Assembly (NCBI GenBank): GCA_947625135.1
Contig: CANQNE010000001.1
Location: 1 to 64,000, forward strand
Reading direction: 5' to 3'
DNA: 64,000 nt
Origin: an uncultured Lachnospiraceae bacterium
Lineage (GTDB): Bacteria > Bacillota > Clostridia > Lachnospirales > Lachnospiraceae
Made by a program: the position numbers and the translations under genes. Position 1 is the first letter of the stretch; every line of letters begins with the position of its first letter. The notes below the pieces were generated by a model. It was given only the letters and a program-made list of their open reading frames with translations. It had not been told where the DNA came from and made no database searches. Below, piece after piece: positions 16,927 to 28,369 of this stretch.

Positions 16927-18327
16927 ATGGCAACAGTAAAAATTGGATTTGCACCCACCAGAAGAAGTATCTTCAGCGCACCGGACGCCATCAAGTATGG
17001 CAATCTCACAAGAGACAAATTAAAAGAACTTGGCGTTGAGTTCGTGGACATTACCGACATCAACGAAGAGGGCCTGCTCTATGACGAGGGGGACCGCCAG
17101 AAAATTTGCGAAAAGTTCAAAAAAGAAGGGGTTGACGGCCTGTTCTTCCCCCACTGCAACTTCGGTACGGAGTATGTGGTGGCCCGGCTGGCCCGGGAGC
17201 TGGACGTGCCGGTACTGCTTTGGGGTCCCAGAGACGAGCGCCCCGATGAGAATGGGATTCGCCTCAGAGACAGCCAGTGTGGGCTTTTTGCCACAGGAAA
17301 AGTGCTGCGCCGGTTCAGAGTGCCGTTTACTTATATGACAAACTGTCGTCTGGACGATCCGGAATTTGCGAGAGGCATCCGTGACTTTTTGGCTGTGTGC
17401 AACGTGGTGAAGACTTTCCGGCACACCCGGATCTTGCAGATCGCTCCCAGACCCTTTGATTTTTGGTCTACTATGTGCAACGAGGGTGAGCTTCTGGAGA
17501 AATTCAATATCCAGCTGTCTCCGATCCCTATGCCGGAGCTGGCGGACGCCATCAGCGACGCCAAGAAGGAAGGCACAGAGGTAGCCAAAGTGCTGGATTA
17601 CATTCATGAAAATATGTGCGTTGCCATCAAGGATGACGAGCTTGAAAATGTAGCCGCTCTGAAGGTAGCGATGAAGAATCTCGCCGAAAAATACGGCTGC
17701 AACGCAGTGGCTATCCAGTGTTGGAATGCGCTGCAGGATGTGATCGGTATTATGCCCTGCGCCGCAAATTCTCTTCTCAACGAAGAAGGGATCCCTGTTG
17801 TATGCGAGACTGATATCCACGGCGCTATCACTGCCGTGATGGTGGAGGCGGCAGGCATGGACGAGGCCCGCTCCTTCTTTGCGGACTGGACCGTGCGCCA
17901 TCCTGATAATGAAAACGGCGAGCTGCTTCAGCACTGCGGACCATGGCCGATCTCCTGCGCAAAGGAAAAGCCTACTATCGGCTACCCCCTGGCATTTGAT
18001 CATCCCGGCGCTGTGGAAGCGGAGGCAAAGCACGGAGAAATGACACTGGCCCGTTTTGACGGGGACAACGGAGAATATTCTCTGCTGCTGGGCAACGCAA
18101 AGGGCGTGGACGGCCCTTATACAAAGGGTACTTATGTATGGGTCGAGGTAGAAAACTTAAAGCGTCTGGAGGATAAGCTGGTGTGCGGCCCCTACATTCA
18201 TCACTGTGTAGGGATTCATAAGAACGTGGTGCCTGTGTTATATGAGGCATGTAAGTACATTGGCATTGCGCCGGATCTCTATGATCCCATTGAGGAAGAG
18301 GTAAAGGCCTATATCAGGGGCGAGTGA
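16927..18327 (+). CDS. L-fucose/L-arabinose isomerase family protein
   Basis: A 466-residue aldose-ketose isomerase-like protein. It starts MATVKIGFAPTRRSIFS and has a Rossmann-like N-terminal half (LFFPHCNFGTEYVVARLARELDVPVLLWGPRDE). The conserved CETDIHGAI region near residue 298 supplies acidic metal ligands, and a C-terminal H-H-C-V-G-I-H may supply the histidine. The fold is that of FucI/AraA relatives, but the sequence is far from the characterised enzymes, so the substrate is unknown. It leads a tight operon with a split transketolase and an FGGY kinase, which points to conversion of an unusual pentose or deoxysugar to a ketose. AGAAGGAGG precedes the ATG. Confidence 0.8.
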   Translation: MATVKIGFAPTRRSIFSAPDAIKYGNLTRDKLKELGVEFVDITDINEEGLLYDEGDRQKICEKFKKEGVDGLFFPHCNFGTEYVVARLARELDVPVLLWGPRDERPDENGIRLRDSQCGLFATGKVLRRFRVPFTYMTNCRLDDPEFARGIRDFLAVCNVVKTFRHTRILQIAPRPFDFWSTMCNEGELLEKFNIQLSPIPMPELADAISDAKKEGTEVAKVLDYIHENMCVAIKDDELENVAALKVAMKNLAEKYGCNAVAIQCWNALQDVIGIMPCAANSLLNEEGIPVVCETDIHGAITAVMVEAAGMDEARSFFADWTVRHPDNENGELLQHCGPWPISCAKEKPTIGYPLAFDHPGAVEAEAKHGEMTLARFDGDNGEYSLLLGNAKGVDGPYTKGTYVWVEVENLKRLEDKLVCGPYIHHCVGIHKNVVPVLYEACKYIGIAPDLYDPIEEEVKAYIRGE

Positions 18328-18379
18328 TCAGGCGGCAGTTGAAACAGCAGAAATGCGCAAAAGAAAGGAATAAGGCTTC

Positions 18380-19201
18380 ATGGAAAATTTGACGGCAAAA
18401 TCCTTCGCGCTGCGTCAGGACGTGCTGGATATGATCTATATGGCAAAGACCGGTCATATCGGCGGCGATTTCAGTGTGATGGATATTTTGGTGACATTGT
18501 ATTATAAGCAGCTGCGGGTAGATCCGGCAAGGATGGACGATCCTGACAGGGACCGGTTCATTCTGAGCAAGGGCCATTCGGTGGAGGCGTTGTACGCAGT
18601 GCTTTGCTCCAGAGGATTTTTCCCGAAGGAGGATCTGAAAACGTACTCCCAGTATCAGTCAAAATATATCGGACATCCCAACAACAAGATAAACGGCATT
18701 GAGATGAATTCCGGTTCACTGGGACACGGACTGTCTGTCTCTGTGGGCATGGCGCTGGCAGGAAAGATGGACAAAAGAGATTACAGAGTCTATGTGGTTA
18801 TGGGTGACGGTGAACTGGCGGAGGGCTCCGTATGGGAAGGCGCAATGGCCGCAGGCCATTACAAGCTGGACAACCTCTGCGCGGTGGTAGACAGGAATCG
18901 GCTGCAGATCTCAGGCTGCACGGAGGATGTGATGGCTCACGACAGCCTTGACCAGCGGTTTGGCAGTTTCGGCTGGCATGTGACCCATGCGGCAGGCAAC
19001 GATATCGAAGCGCTGAACGCCGCTTTTGAAGAGGCAAAGTCTGTTAAGGGAAAGCCCACGGTGATCATTGCGGACACCACAAAGGGATATGGCGTTTCCT
19101 TTATTGAAAATCAGGCCGCATGGCATCATAAGGTGCCTACAGAGGAGGAATATCAGCTGGCAACGAAAGAGCTGGCAGAGAGGAGGGCCGCAAATGAATA
19201 A
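18380..19201 (+). CDS. Transketolase, N-terminal subunit
   Basis: The thiamine-diphosphate-binding half of a two-subunit transketolase, 273 residues. The TPP motif GDGELAEGSVWEG ... VVDRN is near residue 140, and the active-site histidine regions KTGHIGGDFS, SKGHSVEALYA and GSLGHGLS are all present. Transketolase moves two-carbon ketol units between sugar phosphates. Split forms are common in Firmicutes and often sit in catabolic operons. The gene overlaps the C-terminal subunit by eight bases, so both are probably made in equal amounts. Confidence 0.93.
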   Translation: MENLTAKSFALRQDVLDMIYMAKTGHIGGDFSVMDILVTLYYKQLRVDPARMDDPDRDRFILSKGHSVEALYAVLCSRGFFPKEDLKTYSQYQSKYIGHPNNKINGIEMNSGSLGHGLSVSVGMALAGKMDKRDYRVYVVMGDGELAEGSVWEGAMAAGHYKLDNLCAVVDRNRLQISGCTEDVMAHDSLDQRFGSFGWHVTHAAGNDIEALNAAFEEAKSVKGKPTVIIADTTKGYGVSFIENQAAWHHKVPTEEEYQLATKELAERRAANE

Positions 19202-20132
19202 CATACCCAATCGTCAGGCGATCTGCGATGTACTCATCGAAAAAGCCAATACAGATAAAGATATCGTGGTTCTCTGCAGCGACTCCAGAGGTTCCGCCTC
19301 AATGACGGATTACGTGAAGGCCCACCCGGATCAGTTCGTGGAGGTGGGTATCGCGGAACAGAGTCTGGTCAGTGTTGCAGCGGGACTGGCCCGCTGCGGC
19401 AAGAAGGCATTTGCCGCTTCTCCTGCCTGCTTTTTGTCCACAAGAAGCATGGAGCAGGCGAAGGTGGATGTGGCCTACTCCAACACCAATGTGACACTCA
19501 TCGGCATCAGCGGCGGCGTCAGCTACGGCGCGCTGGGCATGACCCATCACTCAGCTCAGGATATTGCGGTAATGGGTTCGATCCCCAACATGCGGGTGTA
19601 TATTCCCAGCGACCGGCATCAGACAAAATGTCTGATCGAAGCGCTTCTGCAGGATCAGAAGCCCGCCTATATCCGGGTGGGACGTAATCCGGTGGAAGAT
19701 GTATATGCAGAGGACAATGTTCCTTTTGAAATGGATAAAGCCACCGTACTGGCAGAGGGGACAGATGTGGCGATCGTCGCCTGCGGCGAGATGGTGCGTC
19801 CCGCGAAAGAAGCGGCGGAGCTTCTCCGGGAAAAGGGCATCAGCGCGGGCGTGCTGGATATGTACTGCGTGAAGCCCATAGACAAAGAGGCGGTTGTAAA
19901 GGCAGCGTCGAAGGCCAGATGTGTGGTTACCGTGGAGGAACATACTTATATCGGCGGTCTTGGGGCTATGGTAGCACAGATCGTGTCGGCGGAATGTCCG
20001 AAGAAGGTAAAAAATCTCTCCCTTCCCGACGCGCCTGTTGTGACCGGCAAGTCTCAGGAGGTCTTTGACCATTACGGACTGAACAGGGAAGGCATTGCGA
20101 AAGCGGCTGAAGAGCTGCTTGCCTCTCTTTGA
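19194..20132 (+). CDS. Transketolase, C-terminal subunit
   Basis: The pyrimidine-binding and C-terminal domains of transketolase, 312 residues. The start at 19194 (MNNIPNRQAICD) has AGGAGGG just upstream inside the preceding gene. The catalytic glutamate region is FVEVGIAEQSLVSVAAGLA near residue 47, followed by MTHHSAQDIAVMGSIPNMRV and a C-terminal Rossmann-type domain with EEHTYIGGLGAMV. It pairs with the upstream subunit to form one active site at the interface. Confidence 0.93.
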   Translation: MNNIPNRQAICDVLIEKANTDKDIVVLCSDSRGSASMTDYVKAHPDQFVEVGIAEQSLVSVAAGLARCGKKAFAASPACFLSTRSMEQAKVDVAYSNTNVTLIGISGGVSYGALGMTHHSAQDIAVMGSIPNMRVYIPSDRHQTKCLIEALLQDQKPAYIRVGRNPVEDVYAEDNVPFEMDKATVLAEGTDVAIVACGEMVRPAKEAAELLREKGISAGVLDMYCVKPIDKEAVVKAASKARCVVTVEEHTYIGGLGAMVAQIVSAECPKKVKNLSLPDAPVVTGKSQEVFDHYGLNREGIAKAAEELLASL

Positions 20133-20169
20133 TCGTTTGCAATATTTCATGGAAGGAATGGAACATGCT

Positions 20170-21654
20170 ATGACGGGAAAGTATATCATCGGGATCGATC
20201 AAAGCACACAGGGAACCAAAGCCATGCTCTTTGACAGCAAAGGAGCCATGATAAAGCGGATGGATCTGCCCCATAAGCAGATCATCAACGAGAAGGGCTG
20301 GGTGGAGCATGATCCCATGGAGATCTATGGGAACACGGTGGCGCTGCTGAAAAACCTGATCCGGGAAACTGGCCTTGAGGAGGGCGCGGTTGCCGGACTT
20401 GGCATCAGCAACCAGCGGGAAACCGCTTTGGTATGGGATCGGGAGACAGGGGAGCCTGTCTACAATGCCATTGTCTGGCAGTGCGCCAGAGGGGCCGAGA
20501 TCTGCAAAGGCATTGAGCAGGCCGGATATGCGCCCCTGATCCAGGCCCATACGGGACTGCAGCTTTCTCCTTATTTTAGTGCGGCAAAGATCGCGTGGGT
20601 GCTGCAGAACGTGCCGGGAGCAGGGGAAAAGGCGGCGCAGGGCCGGCTCTGCTGCGGTACTGTGGACAGCTGGCTTGTCTATAAACTCACCGGGGGCACG
20701 TCCTTTCGGACAGATTATTCCAATGCCTCCCGCACCCAGTTGTTCAATATCAGGGAACTTGTGTGGGATGAAGAGATCTGCGGACTGTTCGGGATTCCCG
20801 TGGGTTGTCTGCCGCAGGTATGTGATTCCGATTCCTGTTTTGGCATGACGGATTTTGACGGCGCCCTGAAAACGCCCATTCCCATTCACAGCGCCATGGG
20901 GGATTCTCACGGCGCCCTGTTCGGACAGGGCTGTCTGGAACGGGGAATGATCAAATCCACTTATGGGACAGGGTCTTCTGTTATGATGAATATCGGAGAG
21001 ACGCCGGTGTTTACGGACAAGGGTGTGGTTACCTCTATTGCATGGGGCATGGATGGTAAAGTGAACTATGTACTGGAGGGCAACATCAATTATACCGGCG
21101 CGGTGATCAGCTGGATTCAGAACGACCTGAAGCTGATCGGCTCCGCCAAAGAGACCGGGGAGCTTGCAAAGAAGGCAAATCCCGAAGATAAAACATATCT
21201 GGTCCCGGCCTTTACAGGTCTTGGTGCCCCTTACTGGGACAGCGAGGCCAGAGGCTTAATATACGGTATTACAAGAACGACCGGCCAGGCTGAACTGGTG
21301 AAGGCAGCACTGGACTGTATTGCTTATCAGATCACAGATATTGTAAGGCTGATGAGCGAGGAATCCGGCATCCTGATCCGTCAGATCCGGGTGGACGGAG
21401 GCCCTACCCGAAACGACTATCTGATGCAGTTTCAGAGCGATATGCTGGGAATTCCCGTGCAGGTGCCGGATGCGGAGGAGCTTTCCGGTATCGGCGCAGC
21501 TTACGCGGCAGGCATTGCATTGGGCATTTACCGCAAAGAGGAGATCTTTGACCGCATGAAGCGAAGCACTTACAGTCCGAAGATGGCGGCAGAGGAAAGA
21601 GACAGAAAGTATGCGGGCTGGAAGGAAGCGGTTTCCAAGGCGCTGACGAGATAA
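20170..21654 (+). CDS. FGGY-family carbohydrate kinase, glycerol-kinase-like with altered substrate motif
   Basis: A 494-residue sugar kinase with the phosphate-1 loop GIDQSTQGTKAMLFD, then NQRETALVWD, SRTQLFNI, and STYGTGSSVMMN. The overall pattern is closest to glycerol kinase. However, where glycerol kinases have G-D-Q-Q-A-A-L-F-G, this protein has G-D-S-H-G-A-L-F-G: the catalytic aspartate is kept and the two glutamines are replaced. WQ-C-A-R also replaces the usual WQDRR. This suggests a substrate other than glycerol. With the isomerase and transketolase, a ketose is the natural guess. The start at 20170 has a GGA nearby; ATG 20158 or 20149 is possible. Confidence 0.85.
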   Translation: MTGKYIIGIDQSTQGTKAMLFDSKGAMIKRMDLPHKQIINEKGWVEHDPMEIYGNTVALLKNLIRETGLEEGAVAGLGISNQRETALVWDRETGEPVYNAIVWQCARGAEICKGIEQAGYAPLIQAHTGLQLSPYFSAAKIAWVLQNVPGAGEKAAQGRLCCGTVDSWLVYKLTGGTSFRTDYSNASRTQLFNIRELVWDEEICGLFGIPVGCLPQVCDSDSCFGMTDFDGALKTPIPIHSAMGDSHGALFGQGCLERGMIKSTYGTGSSVMMNIGETPVFTDKGVVTSIAWGMDGKVNYVLEGNINYTGAVISWIQNDLKLIGSAKETGELAKKANPEDKTYLVPAFTGLGAPYWDSEARGLIYGITRTTGQAELVKAALDCIAYQITDIVRLMSEESGILIRQIRVDGGPTRNDYLMQFQSDMLGIPVQVPDAEELSGIGAAYAAGIALGIYRKEEIFDRMKRSTYSPKMAAEERDRKYAGWKEAVSKALTR

Positions 21655-21683
21655 ATATCCTAATGTTTGGATCGGAGAATACC

Positions 21684-22181
21684 ATGAAAAAAAGAATTGT
21701 AATTTGTATATGTCTGCTTCTGCTGATCGGGTGCGCAGGATGCGGCCAGGGTCAAACCGAACAAAGACAGTCAGGCGATCCGTCGCTGAGAGTAAAGAGA
21801 AACGGCAGTACCCAGGGAGAAGCAAAGGACGTAGTCATCAACACGTTGCAGCTTGTGTCCGGCGCCGGCGAGCCTGAGGAAATCGTGGAACTGGATCTGA
21901 CCCATGTGGCGGAGGCGCAGGTTCTGAAGGGAGAGGCCGCAGACGGCGCCCAGAGCTTTTTGGTATCGATTTCTTTCAACGAAGAAGGGATGAAGAAGCT
22001 GGAGGATATGGCGGAAAGGCTGCCGGGAGAAATGCTGGAGATCAGGAGCAACGGCGTGCCTTTTTCCACGGTTTCTGTGGAACAGGCCCTGGAAGAGGGT
22101 CAGGCGACAGTAGGCAGCTTCAAGTCAGAGGAGGAGGCGCAGCAGTTTGCCGACGCCATCGAAAAGGCGCTTCAAAAATAA
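21684..22181 (+). CDS. Lipoprotein with a SecD periplasmic-domain-like fold
   Basis: A 165-residue lipoprotein: a hydrophobic signal of about 20 residues ends in the lipobox L-I-G-C. The C-terminal 100 residues follow the pattern of the SecD/SecDF P1 head: a VSISFNEEGMKKLEDMAERLPG helix-strand unit, then a strand with IRSNGVPFSTVSV, then GSFKSEEEAQQFADAIEKAL. The SecDF protein encoded at 37197 has the parallel LQLTDEAAKKFQEAT ... YEEAENLATSI. The homology is inferred by eye. The start at 21684 has CGGAG eight bases upstream. It may share the transcript of the sugar operon and ends at a strong terminator. Confidence 0.7.
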   Translation: MKKRIVICICLLLLIGCAGCGQGQTEQRQSGDPSLRVKRNGSTQGEAKDVVINTLQLVSGAGEPEEIVELDLTHVAEAQVLKGEAADGAQSFLVSISFNEEGMKKLEDMAERLPGEMLEIRSNGVPFSTVSVEQALEEGQATVGSFKSEEEAQQFADAIEKALQK

Positions 22182-22190
22182 AAAATTTTT

Positions 22191-22225
22191 TCAGCCGTTG
22201 CCCGGTGGGTACCGGCTGATTTTTT
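22191..22225 (+). terminator. Terminator after the lipoprotein gene
   Basis: TCAGCCG pairs with CGGCTGA around a smaller CCC-GGT-GGG hairpin, followed by TTTTTT. Confidence 0.85.
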
Positions 22226-22303
22226 GTTGTGGTGAAAAAATCTCCTTTGAAGGGACGATAGAGGCAGTTAAAAGAAAAAACATATTTATTTCACAAAAAA
22301 CTG

Positions 22304-22332
22304 TTGACATTGGAAAATGTTAGTGATACATT
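22304..22332 (+). promoter_or_regulatory. Heat-shock operon promoter
   Basis: TTGACA, 17 bases, TACATT with a TG dinucleotide before the -10. It ends 11 bases before the CIRCE element. Confidence 0.75.
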
Positions 22333-22343
22333 ATAGAAGGATG

Positions 22344-22370
22344 TTAGCACTCTAACAAATCGAGTGCTAA
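22344..22370 (+). promoter_or_regulatory. CIRCE operator (HrcA binding site)
   Basis: TTAGCACTC, nine bases, GAGTGCTAA: an exact match to the CIRCE consensus. It is just downstream of the promoter and upstream of hrcA, so HrcA would repress its own operon. Confidence 0.98.
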
Positions 22371-22444
22371 TAACATGAAAAAACTGCCGTATGATTCAGG
22401 GTGTTTTTGGGAATTGTAACATGCAGAAGGGAGTGGAACTACAC

Positions 22445-23482
22445 ATGTATGAACTGGATGACCGCAAACTGAAAATTTTGCAGGCTATCATCCGCACATA
22501 TCTGGAGACAGGCGAACCGGTGGGTTCCAGAACCATTTCCAAATTTTCAGACCTGAATTTAAGCTCGGCCACCATCCGAAACGAGATGGCGGATCTGGAG
22601 GAGCTGGGATATATCCTGCAGCCCCACACTTCCGCAGGCCGTATTCCTTCTGACAAGGGCTACCGCTTTTACGTGGATAAGCTGATGGAGGAAAAGGAAC
22701 GGGAAGTGCAGGAGCTTCAGGAACTGATGATCAGGCGGCAGGATAAGATGGAGAAAGTGCTGAAGCAGGTGGCGAAGGTGCTGGCTTCCAACACCAATTA
22801 CGCGGCCATGATCTCCGCTCCTCAGTACAACCGCAGCAAGCTGAAGTTCATTCAGCTGAATCAGGTGGAGGAAGGACAGATGCTGGCAGTGATCGTGCTG
22901 GAGGGCAATGTGATCAAGAACAAGATCATTCCCATCAGCGAGGAGCTGGAGAGAGAAGCGCTCTTCAGGCTGAACATGCTGCTTAATACCAATCTGAACG
23001 GATTGTCCCTGGAAGAGATCAATCTGGATGTGATCACCCAGATGAAGGAAGAAGCCGGCATCCACAGTGTTCTGGTGAGCGAAGTGCTGGATGCAGTGGC
23101 GCAGGCCATTCATGAGGAAGAGGATGTAGAGATCTTTACAAGCGGCGCCACCAACATTTTCAAGTATCCGGAGCTGAGCGACAAACGGCGGGCCAGCGAT
23201 CTGATCAGTACCTTTGAAGAGAAGCAGCAGCTGGCGACCCTTATCTCAAAGACTTTCGAGGACGAAAAGGAAGACAATCACAGCATACAGGTTTACATTG
23301 GTGATGAGACGCCCATACAGGCGATGAAGGACTGCAGCGTGGTGACGGCGACTTACAACCTGGGAAAGGGAATGAAAGGCACCATCGGCATCATCGGCCC
23401 CAAACGGATGGATTATGAAAATGTTGTAAATACATTAAAGACGTTGATGACCCAGCTGGATCAGATATTTGAACGTTCTTAG
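22445..23482 (+). CDS. hrcA: Heat-inducible transcriptional repressor HrcA
   Basis: HrcA binds CIRCE and represses chaperone genes until heat shock titrates GroEL. The 345-residue protein has the N-terminal winged helix (LDDRKLKILQAIIRTYLETGEPVGSRTI ... SSATIRNEMADLEELGYILQPHTSAGRIPSDKGYRFYVD) and the C-terminal dimerisation domain. ATG 22445 gives the family start MYELDDRK; AGAAGGGAG is twelve bases upstream, and in-frame GTG 22433 and ATG 22421 are alternatives. It is the first gene of the hrcA-grpE-dnaK-dnaJ operon. Confidence 0.97.
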   Translation: MYELDDRKLKILQAIIRTYLETGEPVGSRTISKFSDLNLSSATIRNEMADLEELGYILQPHTSAGRIPSDKGYRFYVDKLMEEKEREVQELQELMIRRQDKMEKVLKQVAKVLASNTNYAAMISAPQYNRSKLKFIQLNQVEEGQMLAVIVLEGNVIKNKIIPISEELEREALFRLNMLLNTNLNGLSLEEINLDVITQMKEEAGIHSVLVSEVLDAVAQAIHEEEDVEIFTSGATNIFKYPELSDKRRASDLISTFEEKQQLATLISKTFEDEKEDNHSIQVYIGDETPIQAMKDCSVVTATYNLGKGMKGTIGIIGPKRMDYENVVNTLKTLMTQLDQIFERS

Positions 23483-23526
23483 TATAGACGGCAGCCGAAA
23501 GGAAAGGCCGGGGAAGGAGAAACAAG

Positions 23527-26158
<2,632 letters not shown>

Positions 26159-26184
26159 GTGGATGCAGTGAAATAAATAGGAGG

Positions 26185-26223
26185 GCTGTCGCAAAGGGAG
26201 AGGAGACTTTTCTTTGCGACAGC
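26185..26223 (+). terminator. Long hairpin between dnaK and dnaJ
   Basis: A 12-bp perfect stem (GCTGTCGCAAAG / CTTTGCGACAGC) with a 15-base loop and a weak T-rich tail. It may stop part of the transcripts, or stabilise the dnaK mRNA, so that less dnaJ than dnaK is made. Confidence 0.65.
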
Positions 26224-26257
26224 TTCTTGTGTGCTGTATTCAGGTGGGAGGTCAGTT

Positions 26258-27430
26258 ATGGCAGAGAAAAGAGATTATTACGAGGTTCTGGGCGTTCCAA
26301 AAACCGCTGGGGACAGTGAGATCAAGAGCGCATACCGGAAATTGGCGAAGAAATATCATCCTGATGCCAATCCCGGTGACGCAGAGGCGGAAAAGAAGTT
26401 TAAGGAGGCGTCGGAGGCGTATGCCATTTTGAGCGACGCTGAGAAGAGGCGGCAGTATGATCAATTCGGCCATGCAGCTTTTGAAGGCGGCGCAGGGGGC
26501 GGCGGTTTTGATTTTAACAGCGCCGATTTCGGAGATATCTTCGGGGATATCTTCGGGGACATTTTTGGCGGCGGCTTCGGCGGTTTCGGCGGCAGGAGCA
26601 AACGGCAGAATCAGCCTGCCCAGGGCGCCCATGTGCGCACCAGTGTCAGAGTGTCTTTTGAAGAGGCGGTATTCGGCTGTGAAAAGGAGCTGGATCTGAC
26701 ATTAAAGGAGGTCTGCGGCACCTGCGGCGGCAACGGCGCAAAGCCCGGTACAAATCCGGAGACCTGTACCAGATGTAATGGCTCCGGGCAGATCGTCAAT
26801 ACGCAGCAGTCCCTTTTCGGCATGGTGCGGAACGTGCAGATGTGTCCTGAGTGCGGCGGCACAGGTAAAGTGGTCAGAGAGAAATGCCCGGAATGTCATG
26901 GCGCCGGTTATATTTCCAAGCGGAAAAAGATCGCGGTGACAGTGCCTGCCGGTATCGATGAGGGACAGAGCATCAGGATCCGGGGCAAGGGGGAACCGGG
27001 CATCAACGGCGGCCCCCGGGGAGATCTGCTTGTGGAAGTGCGGATTTCCCGTCATCCTATTTTCCAGCGGCAGGATTATAATATCTTCTCCACCGCGCCC
27101 ATTACATTTGCCCAGGCAGCGCTGGGAGGAGAGGTGCGCATCAGTACCGTGGACGGAGACGTGCTGTATGAGGTGAAACCGGGAACCCAGACGGACACCC
27201 GGGTGAGGCTGAAGGGAAAAGGTGTGCCCACCCTGCGCAACAAGGATGTGCGGGGAGATCATTACGTGACGCTGGTGGTACAGGTGCCGGAGCGGCTGAC
27301 AAACGAACAGAAGGAGCTGTTGCGTAAATTTGATAACGCCTGCGGCGGAAACGCCGGAACGGGAGCCGGCGAGCGCGGAGACAAAAAGAAAAAGACATTA
27401 AAGGAAAAATTGAAAGAAACATTTGAATAA
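26258..27430 (+). CDS. dnaJ: Chaperone protein DnaJ
   Basis: The Hsp40 co-chaperone of DnaK, 390 residues. The J domain has the HPD motif (KYHPDANPG) near residue 34. It is followed by a Gly/Phe-rich region, then the zinc domain with four CxxCxGxG motifs ([36 protein letters not shown]), then the C-terminal substrate-binding domain. The start at 26258 has GGGAGG upstream; the longer frame is not needed. The operon ends here. Confidence 0.97.
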   Translation: MAEKRDYYEVLGVPKTAGDSEIKSAYRKLAKKYHPDANPGDAEAEKKFKEASEAYAILSDAEKRRQYDQFGHAAFEGGAGGGGFDFNSADFGDIFGDIFGDIFGGGFGGFGGRSKRQNQPAQGAHVRTSVRVSFEEAVFGCEKELDLTLKEVCGTCGGNGAKPGTNPETCTRCNGSGQIVNTQQSLFGMVRNVQMCPECGGTGKVVREKCPECHGAGYISKRKKIAVTVPAGIDEGQSIRIRGKGEPGINGGPRGDLLVEVRISRHPIFQRQDYNIFSTAPITFAQAALGGEVRISTVDGDVLYEVKPGTQTDTRVRLKGKGVPTLRNKDVRGDHYVTLVVQVPERLTNEQKELLRKFDNACGGNAGTGAGERGDKKKKTLKEKLKETFE

Positions 27431-27435
27431 TCGTT

Positions 27436-27464
27436 TTGCATAACGCACCGAGATATGTTAAAAT
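27436..27464 (+). promoter_or_regulatory. Promoter of the degV gene
   Basis: TTGCAT, 17 bases, TAAAAT, 29 bases before the ATG. Confidence 0.65.
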
Positions 27465-27493
27465 ATAGAAAAATAATAACGGCAGGGGGAGTT

Positions 27494-28366
27494 ATGTTGA
27501 CAAAATTTGTGATTACGACGGATAATACCTGTGATATGCCAAGGGACTATTATGAGAAGCATGAGATCGGGGTAATGAGTCTGAATTATATGATAGACGG
27601 CGAGCATTATTCCTATTATAATGAAATGCCGGAAAAAGAGTTTTACCGCCGGGTGCGGGAAGGTTCCATGCCCATTACCTCGCAGGCAAATCCTGAGGAA
27701 GCAAGGGAAATGTTCGAGAAGTATGTGAAGGAGGGCATCAGCGTACTGCATATCGCCTTTTCTTCCGGCCTCAGCGGAAGCTACAACAGCGCCCGCATTG
27801 CGGCAGAGGAGCTGAACAATGAATACCCGGACACGAAAGTGATCGTTGTGGATACTCTTTGCGCCTCTATGGGAGAGGGGCTGATCCTGCACAAGGCTGT
27901 GGGTCTCCGGGACAAAGGAAAATCTATGGAAGAGATTGCGGAGTGGCTGGAAAAGAACAAGCTGCACGTATGCCATAATTTTACGGTGGACGATCTGAAT
28001 CATCTGTACCGGGGCGGCCGTGTGTCCAAGGCAACGGCGGTGCTTGGCACTATGATCGGCGTGAAGCCCATCCTCCATGTGGACGACGGGGGACATCTGA
28101 TCAACATCGACAAGGTGCGGGGAAGGAAGCGTTCTCTCATTGCGCTGGTGGATCGCATGGAAAAGCAGCTGGAAGGCTATGAAAACGAAAATGACGTCAT
28201 TTTTATCAGTCACGGCGATACAGAGGACGACGCCAGATTCGTGGCGGATCTGGTGAAGGAACGTACGGGAATGGACAGTTTTTTGATCAATTATATTGGG
28301 CCGACGATCGGCGCACATTCAGGCCCCGGTACGGTAGCGCTGTTTTTCATGGGAAAGTACAGGTAA
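27494..28366 (+). CDS. DegV family fatty-acid-binding protein
   Basis: A 290-residue DegV protein (two EDD-fold domains that bind a fatty acid, in some bacteria feeding fatty acid kinase). The family start TTDNTCDMP is at the N-terminus, followed by ITSQANPEEAREMFEKYV, AFSSGLSGSYNSA, and the motif GGRVSKATAVLGTMIGVKPIL in the middle, then GPTIGAHSGPGTVALFF at the end. All are intact. AGGGGGAG precedes the ATG. It is followed four bases later by the transglutaminase gene, so the two are probably co-transcribed, though a functional link is unproven. Confidence 0.93.
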   Translation: MLTKFVITTDNTCDMPRDYYEKHEIGVMSLNYMIDGEHYSYYNEMPEKEFYRRVREGSMPITSQANPEEAREMFEKYVKEGISVLHIAFSSGLSGSYNSARIAAEELNNEYPDTKVIVVDTLCASMGEGLILHKAVGLRDKGKSMEEIAEWLEKNKLHVCHNFTVDDLNHLYRGGRVSKATAVLGTMIGVKPILHVDDGGHLINIDKVRGRKRSLIALVDRMEKQLEGYENENDVIFISHGDTEDDARFVADLVKERTGMDSFLINYIGPTIGAHSGPGTVALFFMGKYR

Positions 28367-28369
28367 TTT

